Source of the DNA: an uncultured Nocardiopsis sp.
GTDB taxonomy: Bacteria > Actinomycetota > Actinomycetes > Streptosporangiales > Streptosporangiaceae
DNA: 6,723 nt
Direction of reading: 5' to 3'
Assembly (NCBI GenBank): GCA_937957845.1
Contig: CALGOD010000173.1
Coordinates: forward strand, 1-6,723
Below, piece after piece: positions 1 to 5,122 of the stretch (positions are counted from its first letter, which is position 1; each line of letters begins with the position of its first letter). The position numbers and the translations under genes are program-made. Below the pieces are notes generated by a model, which had not been told where the DNA came from, did no database searches, and saw only the letters and a program-made list of their open reading frames with translations.

Positions 1-1
1 C

Positions 2-439
2 CCCGAGCCGGTGATCTCCTCCGAGATCGTCCTGGACGCCTACCTGGACCGGGGAGTGGACCCCGCCAAGATCGTCCTGGGAGTTCCCTTCTACGGACAG
101 GGATGGACCGGTGTGGAACCCGGCCCGGACGGCGACGGCCTCTTCCAGCCGGCCACGGGCCCGGCCGAGGGAACGTACGCGGCGGGCACCGAGGACTGGA
201 GGATCCTCGCCGAGAAGGTCGCCTCCGGCGAGTTCGAGCTCTTCCGCGACGATGAGGTCGGTACCGCCTGGATCTACGACGGCCGGACCCTGTGGACCTA
301 CGACGATCCCATCGCCATGGCCCAGAAGACCGCGTGGGCCCGGGAACAGGGCCTGGGTGGCGTCATGATCTGGTCCATCGACGGAGACGACGCCGACGGC
401 AGCCTCATGAGCGCCGTCCACACCGCCCTGAGCGACTGA
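2..439 (+). CDS. GH18 chitinase, C-terminal fragment (5' end outside window)
   Basis: The frame is open from the window edge to TGA at 437-439 and gives the last 145 residues of a family-18 glycoside hydrolase, which cleaves chitin to chito-oligosaccharides outside the cell. Visible parts are the GVPFYGQGW strand (residues 27-35), a chitinase-insertion-type region rich in G, D and Y, the WTYDD segment, and the final GGVMIWSIDGDD strand, whose Trp (residue 124) corresponds to the Trp lining the -1 subsite in GH18 subfamily A. The catalytic DxxDxDxE motif and any signal peptide or binding module lie upstream and cannot be judged. The fragment is about 70% identical by eye to the end of the complete chitinase downstream, with a 3-residue insertion before FELFRDDE. 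One oddity is Gln at residue 33, where the downstream paralogue and many relatives have Arg (FYGRGW). Two or three hairpins follow the stop, so it probably ends its own transcript. The family call is firm; full architecture is unknown. Confidence 0.93.
   Translation, partial: PEPVISSEIVLDAYLDRGVDPAKIVLGVPFYGQGWTGVEPGPDGDGLFQPATGPAEGTYAAGTEDWRILAEKVASGEFELFRDDEVGTAWIYDGRTLWTYDDPIAMAQKTAWAREQGLGGVMIWSIDGDDADGSLMSAVHTALSD
371..409 (+). repeat. 39-bp direct repeat, copy 1 (chitinase C-terminus)
   Basis: These 39 bases are identical to 2619-2657. They encode the final GH18 strand and the start of the last helix (WSIDGDDADGSLM) in both chitinases. Flanking DNA diverges at many third positions, so the perfect block stands out as a recently shared or strongly constrained segment. 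Confidence 0.9.
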
Positions 440-443
440 CCTC

Positions 444-464
444 CCGCCCGGAGGTCCCGGGCGG
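444..464 (+). terminator. Hairpin just after first chitinase
   Basis: Bases 444-451 and 457-464 form a perfect 8-bp GC stem with a 5-base loop, starting 5 bases after the stop codon. No T-run follows. It may be the first part of a tandem termination region or may only protect the 3' end of the mRNA. Confidence 0.4.
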
Positions 465-474
465 AGTACGAGCG

Positions 475-507
475 GCGTCGGTGCTCCGATCCGGGGAGCA
501 CCGACGC
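475..507 (+). terminator. Strong hairpin terminator of first chitinase
   Basis: Bases 475-487 and 495-507 form a perfect 13-bp stem with a 7-base loop, 35 bases after the stop codon. It lacks a T-tract, as is common for actinomycete terminators. Its position between two same-strand chitinase genes suggests it limits read-through into the second. Confidence 0.7.
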
Positions 508-511
508 TCAC

Positions 512-549
512 GGCCGGCGCGCGGCGATGTGCGACGCTCCGCGCCGGCC
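512..549 (+). terminator. 10-bp inverted repeat matching the second chitinase's terminator arms
   Basis: Bases 512-521 and 540-549 are perfect inverted repeats with an 18-base loop. The left arm with its 5' flank (511-521) and the right arm with two extra bases (538-549) are identical to 2701-2711 and 2723-2734, the arms of the terminator after the second chitinase. An unbroken pyrimidine run (551-569) follows. It may be a remnant of a duplicated terminator or a leader structure of the second chitinase. Confidence 0.45.
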
Positions 550-655
550 ACCCCCTCTTCTCCTCCCCCGTGTCGGAGGTGCCCCGCCATGTCCCAGTGC
601 CCCGCGCGTCATCGCACCCGTGCACCACCGAACCTCGTTCGCGACACGCACTCCT

Positions 656-669
656 CGGGAGCACTCCCC
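656..669. promoter_or_regulatory. Candidate LacI-family (CebR/CelR-like) operator
   Basis: The 14-mer CGGGAGCACTCCCC has 5-bp inverted arms (GGGAG/CTCCC) around its centre. It matches 11 of 14 positions of TGGGAGCGCTCCCA, the operator I know for CebR of Streptomyces and CelR of Thermobifida. It lies 68 bases before the GTG start. A role in repressing the chitinase gene until a sugar inducer is present is inference only. Confidence 0.35.
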
Positions 670-726
670 CCACAGCCGCCCGTCGCCACCCGCGGCGGAA
701 GGCCACCCCCGCACCGCTCACGCATC

Positions 727-731
727 AGGAG
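727..731 (+). promoter_or_regulatory. Ribosome binding site fixing the chitinase start
   Basis: AGGAG ends 6 bases before GTG 738. It supports that GTG, whose product begins with a typical signal peptide, over the longer in-frame opening at GTG 570. Confidence 0.85.
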
Positions 732-737
732 CAACCA

Positions 738-2687
738 GTGAGAGCAGCACTCAGAAACCGGATCGCGGCGCTGACGGCCGCCGTGGTCGCCCTACCCCTC
801 GCCCTGTCACCGACCCCCGCCATCGCGCAGGACACCGACGTCACCGTCACGTACGTGGAGACCAGCCGGTGGGAGACCGGCTACGGCGGGCAGCTCACCA
901 TCGACAACGGCTCGGACGCGCCCGTCTCGGACTGGACCATCGAGTTCCGGCTCCCCTCCGGCACGGAGATCACCACCCTGTGGGACGCCACCCTCACCCG
1001 GTCCGGCGCCACCCACACCATCACCCCGCCCTCGTGGGGCTCCCCCGTCCCCGCGGGAGGCAGCTACTCCATCGGGTTCAACGGAACACACGGCGGCGGC
1101 GACACCACACCGGTGGACTGCACCCTCAACGGAGCCCCCTGCTCGGGTGAGGCGGGTGAGGAGGACACCGATCCCCCCACCGCTCCGACCGGACTGAGCG
1201 TCACCGGGACCACCGCCACGACCGTGTCGCTGAGCTGGACCGAGGCCGACGACAACGTCGGGGTCGCGGGTTATGAGGTCCTCTCCGGAGGCGAGGTCGT
1301 CCGCGCCGTCCCCGGGACCACCGCCACGATCACCGGGCTGGCGCCGAAGAGCGAGCACACGTTCACCGTGCGCGCCTACGACACCTCCAACAACCGTGGG
1401 CCCGAGAGCTCCCCGGTGACCGCCACCACGAGGGAGGACGGTGGCGGGACCACCGATCCGCTCGAGGAACGTCGGGTGGCCTACTTCACCCAGTGGGGCA
1501 TCTACGACCGCGGTTACCTCGTCCGCAACCTGGAGACCTCCGGCACCGCCGAGAAGCTCACCCACGTCAACTACGCCTTCGGCAACGTCAACGCGAGTGG
1601 TGAGTGCTTCATGGCCAACCAACAGGGTCAGGGCGACGCCTGGGCCGACTACGGCCGGTCCTTCCTCGCCGGAGAGAGCGTGGACGGGACCGCCGACACC
1701 TGGGACCAGGACCTGCGCGGCAACTTCAACCAGCTGCGCAAGCTCAAGGAGATGTACCCCGACCTGAAGGTCAACATCTCCCTGGGCGGTTGGACCTGGT
1801 CCGAGCACTTCTCCGACGCCGCGCTGACAGCGGAGTCGCGTGAGCGCGTGGTGTCCTCGTGCATCGACCTGTACCTGCGCGGCAACCTGCCCCTGTTCGA
1901 CGGTGCCGGCGGCGCCGGCTCCGCCTACGGGGTCTTCGACGGCATCGACCTGGACTGGGAGTGGCCCGGCTCGGAGGGCCACGAGCACAACACCGTGCGC
2001 CCCGAGGACAAGGAGAACTTCACCGCCCTGGTCGCCGAGTTCCGTGACCAGCTGGACGCCCTGGAGGCCGAGACCGGCCGGGAGTTCGAGCTGACCGCCT
2101 TCCTCCCCGCCGACCCGGAGAAGATCGAACTCGGCTTCGAGATGGGGCCGCTCATGAACGACTTCGACTTCATCACCGTGCAGGGCTACGACTACCACGG
2201 CGGTTGGGAGAGCACCGCCAACCACCAGTCCAATCTGCGTGTGCACCCCGACGACCCCGGTCCCGACGTCTACTCCACCGAGACCACGATCCAGGCCTAC
2301 CTGGACCACGGCGTCGACCCCGCCGACATGGTCATGGGCGTGCCCTTCTACGGACGCGGCTGGACCGGCGTGGCCCCCGGCCCGAACGGCGACGGCCTGT
2401 TCCAGAGCGCCACCGGTCCCGCCCCCGGTGACTACGAGGCCGGGATCCAGGACTGGAAGGTCCTGAAGAACCTGCGAGGATACGACCTGTACCGCGACGA
2501 CGAGCGGGGCACCGCCTGGCTCTACGACGGGTCCACGTTCTGGACCTACGACGACGAGGTCTCCATGGCCCAGAAGACGGAGTGGGCCCAGGCCAACGGG
2601 CTCGGCGGCGTCATGGTCTGGTCCATCGACGGAGACGACGCCGACGGCAGCCTCATGGCCGCCATCGACACGGCACTGAACGGATAG
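738..2687 (+). CDS. Secreted chitinase, CBM2-FnIII-GH18 (Chi63/ChiC type)
   Basis: This 649-residue exported endochitinase has four parts. Residues 1-30 are a signal peptide: basic start (RAALRNR), hydrophobic core, AIA cleavage site. Residues about 34-135 are a family-2 carbohydrate-binding module with likely surface Trp45, Trp82 and Trp100. It has no N-terminal Cys, so only Cys128 and Cys135 can pair locally. Residues about 146-232 are a fibronectin type III domain, followed by a Gly/Thr linker. Residues about 245-649 are a GH18 subfamily A barrel: SLGGW at 348-352, catalytic DGIDLDWE at 401-408 with Glu408 as proton donor, GYDYHG at 483-488, FYGRGW at 537-542, a chitinase-insertion-like segment, and Trp628 near the end. 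All catalytic residues are present. Length and module order match Streptomyces Chi63/ChiC (about 610 aa) as I recall it. The GTG start is set by AGGAG at 727-731 and by the signal peptide. It is a tandem paralogue of the upstream gene and has its own terminator. Confidence 0.96.
   Translation: MRAALRNRIAALTAAVVALPLALSPTPAIAQDTDVTVTYVETSRWETGYGGQLTIDNGSDAPVSDWTIEFRLPSGTEITTLWDATLTRSGATHTITPPSWGSPVPAGGSYSIGFNGTHGGGDTTPVDCTLNGAPCSGEAGEEDTDPPTAPTGLSVTGTTATTVSLSWTEADDNVGVAGYEVLSGGEVVRAVPGTTATITGLAPKSEHTFTVRAYDTSNNRGPESSPVTATTREDGGGTTDPLEERRVAYFTQWGIYDRGYLVRNLETSGTAEKLTHVNYAFGNVNASGECFMANQQGQGDAWADYGRSFLAGESVDGTADTWDQDLRGNFNQLRKLKEMYPDLKVNISLGGWTWSEHFSDAALTAESRERVVSSCIDLYLRGNLPLFDGAGGAGSAYGVFDGIDLDWEWPGSEGHEHNTVRPEDKENFTALVAEFRDQLDALEAETGREFELTAFLPADPEKIELGFEMGPLMNDFDFITVQGYDYHGGWESTANHQSNLRVHPDDPGPDVYSTETTIQAYLDHGVDPADMVMGVPFYGRGWTGVAPGPNGDGLFQSATGPAPGDYEAGIQDWKVLKNLRGYDLYRDDERGTAWLYDGSTFWTYDDEVSMAQKTEWAQANGLGGVMVWSIDGDDADGSLMAAIDTALNG
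2619..2657 (+). repeat. 39-bp direct repeat, copy 2 (chitinase C-terminus)
   Basis: Identical to 371-409 and in the same codon frame. The two copies are 2248 bp apart in direct orientation, so recombination between them would delete or duplicate one chitinase unit. Confidence 0.9.
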
Positions 2688-2701
2688 CACCTCCTCCTTC
2701 C

Positions 2702-2738
2702 GGCCGGCGCGGACGCCCTCGATCCGCGCCGGCCTTTT
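2702..2738 (+). terminator. Rho-independent terminator of second chitinase
   Basis: Bases 2702-2713 and 2723-2734 form a perfect 12-bp GC-rich stem with a 9-base loop, followed directly by TTTT (2735-2738). It starts 15 bases after the stop. This is the most classical terminator in the window. Confidence 0.88.
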
Positions 2739-2773
2739 CCCGGTGGGGCGATGAGTTCCACCGCCCCACCGGG
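2739..2773 (+). other. Second perfect 12-bp hairpin, leader of hydrolase gene
   Basis: Bases 2739-2750 and 2762-2773 are perfect inverted repeats (CCCGGTGGGGCG and its complement) with an 11-base loop, abutting the preceding terminator. No T-run follows. The right arm could pair instead with 2795-2802 (8 bp, CGCCCCAC with GTGGGGCG), which lies 8 bases before the hydrolase ribosome binding site. It may be a back-up terminator, a bidirectional operator or an RNA switch; the sequence alone does not decide. Confidence 0.6.
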
Positions 2774-2821
2774 TCTGTTCCTTGTGAGTCCACCGTGGGG
2801 CGGGCTCGGGAAGGAACGGTC

Positions 2822-3688
2822 ATGGTCGGCACGCACACCCTGAGGACCGCGGACGGAACCCTGTACTACGAACTCCGGGGGGAGGGACCCGTCCTGGTAC
2901 TGACCGGCGCGCCCATGGGCGCCGAGGAGTTCACACCGTTGGCGGACCTGCTCGCCCGGGACCACACGGTCCTCACACACGACCCGCGGGGCATCTCCCG
3001 CAGTCCGCTGAACGACCCCGAACAGGACTCCACGCCCGAGCTTCGGGCCGACGACCTCATCGCCCTCCTGGACGCGCTGAACGCGGACTCGGCCGATGTT
3101 CTGGGCTCCAGCGGCGGCGCGGTGACCTCGCTGGCGTTGGCGGAGAGGTATCCCGATCGGGTGGGAACGGTCGTGGCGCACGAGCCGCCCCTTCTCGGGG
3201 CGCTCCCCGACGCCGCCGCACAGCACGCCGCGGTGGAGAGGATCATCGAGACCTACCTCGAAGAGGGGGTGTTCGCGGCGTGGGCCGCGTTCATGGCCAA
3301 CGCCGGGTTCCCGATGGAGGAGTCGGACGACGGCGCGCCCGTCGAGGAGCCGACGGAACGGATGCTCGCCGACAGCAGGCGCTTCTACCTTCACGAGCTG
3401 CGCGGCACGACCCGCCACGTGCCCGACACCGACGCCCTCAGAGCAGGACCCGTGCGGATGCTGCCGGGTCTGGGAGCCGAGTCGGCGACCCTGCTGACCG
3501 CGCGGACCACACGGGCCCTGGCCGATCGGCTCTGCACCGAACCGGTCACCTTCCCCGGAGGGCACGGCGGTTTCGCCGACGTCCCCGAGGAGTTCGCCGA
3601 GGTGCTGCGCGAGGTCCTCGCCGACGGGACACCCGTGCGAGGCCGCTCGACCGCGGACTCCCGGGCGCCCGCTGGAGGCCACGTGTGA
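2822..3688 (+). CDS. Alpha/beta-fold hydrolase, substrate unknown
   Basis: This 288-residue cytoplasmic protein (no signal peptide or membrane segment) belongs to the alpha/beta hydrolase superfamily, whose members hydrolyse esters, amides or related bonds. The N-terminal strands are followed by HDPRGISRS (53-61), then the nucleophile elbow GSSGG (95-99) with Ser97 as likely nucleophile, and HEPP (120-123) on the next strand. A helical cap region covers about 130-205 and the catalytic His is probably His248 in PGGHGGF. The acid is uncertain: Glu220 in GLGAES sits where an Asp or Glu after strand 7 is usual. ATG 2822 has AAGGA at 2811-2815, 6 bases upstream, and the family-like sequence begins right there. 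The gene stands alone: terminators separate it from the chitinases and meaB is convergent. A role in chitin use is not shown. Superfamily call is strong, function open. Confidence 0.9.
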   Translation: MVGTHTLRTADGTLYYELRGEGPVLVLTGAPMGAEEFTPLADLLARDHTVLTHDPRGISRSPLNDPEQDSTPELRADDLIALLDALNADSADVLGSSGGAVTSLALAERYPDRVGTVVAHEPPLLGALPDAAAQHAAVERIIETYLEEGVFAAWAAFMANAGFPMEESDDGAPVEEPTERMLADSRRFYLHELRGTTRHVPDTDALRAGPVRMLPGLGAESATLLTARTTRALADRLCTEPVTFPGGHGGFADVPEEFAEVLREVLADGTPVRGRSTADSRAPAGGHV

Positions 3689-3739
3689 GGGCCCTGGGAA
3701 CCGATGGGGGGTGCTGGGGTTCCAGTGGTCCTCGCACCA

Positions 3740-3752
3740 CCCCGCTTCGGGG
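3740..3752 (+). terminator. Weak hairpin after hydrolase gene
   Basis: CCCCG (3740-3744) and CGGGG (3748-3752) form a 5-bp stem with a 3-base loop, 51 bases past the hydrolase stop. It is short and lacks a T-run, so it is only a possible terminator. Confidence 0.25.
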
Positions 3753-3807
3753 CCGCGACGGATCCTCGGTTCCGGGACCGCTCGGCCGTCCAGGGTGACG
3801 AGAAGCC

Positions 3808-3836
3808 GACCGGTGTGACCTCGTTCCGGACCGGTC
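3808..3836. repeat. 7-bp inverted repeat in convergent gap
   Basis: GACCGGT (3808-3814) and ACCGGTC (3830-3836) are inverted repeats with a 15-base spacer, midway between the convergent hydrolase and meaB genes. Each arm contains the self-complementary ACCGGT, so chance is a real alternative. The rest of the gap 3689-3929 shows no credible gene. Confidence 0.35.
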
Positions 3837-3880
3837 CTGTTCTCGGCGACCCCGTGGACGCCCCCACGACGCCGGGAACA

Positions 3881-3901
3881 CGGCCCCGCAGGCGGGGGCC
3901 G
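3881..3901 (-). terminator. Candidate meaB terminator
   Basis: CGGCCCC (3881-3887) and GGGGCCG (3895-3901) form a perfect 7-bp stem with a 7-base loop. On the minus strand it begins 28 bases beyond the meaB stop. There is no T-run on either strand. Being symmetric, it could also stop transcripts from the hydrolase. Confidence 0.5.
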
Positions 3902-3929
3902 GTCCGGCGGCCCCCGACACATCGGTCGG

Positions 3930-4886
3930 TCACCCGGGAGCGGTGCCCAGTCCCCTCATCAGAACCTCCGCGGCCGAGTACGGGTCCCTGCCACCCTCGG
4001 CGACCTCCCGGGCCAGTGCGTCCAGACCTGTGTCGTCGCCCGTCCCGCCCATCCGCGAGCGCAGCGTGTCCAGCACGATGGCCTGCACCTCGTCCCGGGC
4101 CCGGGCGCGTCGGCGCGCGGCCAGTCCACCCTCGGCCTCCAGGTGGGCGAAGTGCTGCTCCATCCGATCCCACAACTCGTCGATGCCCTCGCCCTCGGAG
4201 GCGACGGTCATGACGATCGGCGGTTTCCACTCCCGGTCGCCGCGGTCCTTCATGGCCACCATCTGACGCAACTCGCGCAGGGTGGCCCTGGCACCGTCGC
4301 GGTCGGCCTTGTTGAGCGCGAAGACGTCGGCGATCTCCAGCACACCCGCCTTGGCCGCCTGCACCGAGTCGCCCATGCCCGGGGCGCACAGCACCACCGT
4401 CGTGTCGGCCTGCCCGGCGATGTCCACCTCGGCCTGTCCCACCCCCATGGTCTCCACGAGGATCATGTCGAAGCCCGCCGCGTCCAACACCCGCAGCGCG
4501 TGCGGTGTGGCCCAGGACAGTCCGCCCAGGTGCCCGCGGTTGGCCATGGAGCGGATGAACACCCCCGCGTCGGTGGCGTGCTCCTGCATCCGCACGCGAT
4601 CGCCCAGCAGGGCGCCGCCGCTGAAGGGAGAGGAGGGGTCCACGGCCAGCACGGCCACGGTCAGTCCCCGCGCCCGGGCCGCACGCACGACGGCGTTGGT
4701 GGTGGTGGACTTTCCCACCCCCGGGGAGCCGGTGAGGCCCACCACGCGGGAACGACCGGTGTACGGGGCCAGACCCGCCATGATCTCGCGCAGTTCCCCG
4801 GATCCGTTCTCGACCAGGGTGATCGCGCGGGCCAACGCCCTGCGGTCACCTCCACGGATCCGCTCGACCAACTGGGGGGCGTGCAT
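3930..4886 (-). CDS. meaB: MeaB/ArgK-family P-loop GTPase, methylmalonyl-CoA mutase chaperone
   Basis: This 318-residue G-protein of the SIMIBI class assists adenosylcobalamin loading and protects methylmalonyl-CoA mutase from inactivation; human MMAA is its homologue. The Walker A loop is GSPGVGKST (53-61). The family-specific stretch DPSSPFSGGALLGDRVRM spans 83-100 and METMGVGQ-like switch residues lie at 145-151 (ETMGVGQ). The guanine-specificity motif NKAD is at 192-195. A helical C-terminal tail (about 240-311, ending RDPYSAAEVLM) resembles the dimerisation arm. All nucleotide-binding motifs are intact. The longer open frame upstream has no family similarity; ATG at 4886 has GAGGAG at 4892-4897, 5 bases away, so I start there. 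It lies downstream of the thiolase on the same strand after a 236-bp gap, so it may have its own promoter. No mutase gene is in the window. Older ArgK (arginine transport kinase) names for this family are misleading. Confidence 0.95.
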   Translation of the reverse strand: MHAPQLVERIRGGDRRALARAITLVENGSGELREIMAGLAPYTGRSRVVGLTGSPGVGKSTTTNAVVRAARARGLTVAVLAVDPSSPFSGGALLGDRVRMQEHATDAGVFIRSMANRGHLGGLSWATPHALRVLDAAGFDMILVETMGVGQAEVDIAGQADTTVVLCAPGMGDSVQAAKAGVLEIADVFALNKADRDGARATLRELRQMVAMKDRGDREWKPPIVMTVASEGEGIDELWDRMEQHFAHLEAEGGLAARRRARARDEVQAIVLDTLRSRMGGTGDDTGLDALAREVAEGGRDPYSAAEVLMRGLGTAPG

Positions 4887-5083
4887 GACGACTCCTCGGT
4901 GTCGGCGGAAGCGGTACGGGGCGAGGGCTCGTGGCCCCCGCCCCGCGACTGTCGGGTGCGTCGTGGTCTCCGGGGCTGTCCCGGATACACACAGTGTCTT
5001 CTGGTCGGGTCGGTTCCACGGGTCCGCCACGCGAGCGGTCGGGGATCTCCCTGGCCCGCGGCCGGATTCCGTGGTTCGACCGC
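4887..5083 (-). promoter_or_regulatory. Upstream region of meaB
   Basis: No gene is supported here. The only AT-richer patch is about 4984-5000, reading TGTGTATCC on the minus strand about 100 bases before the meaB start; it could include a -10 element but no clear -35 partner is seen. A 6-bp hairpin (4969-4974 / 4980-4985) lies beside it. The meaB ribosome binding site is at 4892-4897. Confidence 0.3.
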
Positions 5084-5102
5084 CGCCGGTGCCCGACCGG
5101 CG
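5084..5102 (-). terminator. Candidate terminator of thiolase gene
   Basis: CGCCGGT (5084-5090) and ACCGGCG (5096-5102) form a perfect 7-bp stem with a 5-base loop, 20 bases beyond the thiolase stop on the minus strand. It has no T-run. If functional it would reduce read-through from the thiolase into meaB. Confidence 0.45.
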
Positions 5103-5122
5103 ACGACCGTGGGAACGGCTCG

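Larger units (their letters stand above)
550..737 (+). promoter_or_regulatory. C-rich leader/promoter region of second chitinase
   Basis: This gene-free stretch is strongly C-rich and G-poor on the + strand. It begins with 19 consecutive pyrimidines (551-569), then holds a 13-base palindrome with 5-bp arms (629-633 / 637-641) and the palindrome at 656-669 described separately. I find no convincing -35/-10 pair. I also see no copy of the TGGTCTAGACCA-type DasR box that controls many Streptomyces chitin genes. A GTG at 570 opens the chitinase frame 56 codons early, but the intervening residues do not look like a signal peptide, so I treat this stretch as untranslated. Confidence 0.5.

Noticed and set aside
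570..737. Upstream extension of the second chitinase from GTG 570
   Set aside because: The added 56 residues are Pro/Arg/His-rich and would bury the signal peptide; the GTG at 738 has a well-spaced AGGAG and an ideal signal sequence.
550..737. DasR-type box before the second chitinase
   Set aside because: I looked for TGGTCTAGACCA-like palindromes in the leader and found none close enough to report.
807..2690. 627-codon open frame antisense to the second chitinase
   Set aside because: It is a by-product of high GC third positions: composition is Val/Gly/Leu-heavy with no domain motif, and the opposite strand carries a complete multi-domain enzyme.
2546..3922. 458-codon minus-strand frame over the hydrolase
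   Set aside because: It spans the chitinase end, two strong hairpins and the hydrolase gene, and shows no recognisable domain; it is a high-GC shadow.
3689..3929. Possible small protein in the convergent gap
   Set aside because: Frames crossing it are extensions of shadows from neighbouring genes and lack a start with a ribosome binding site.
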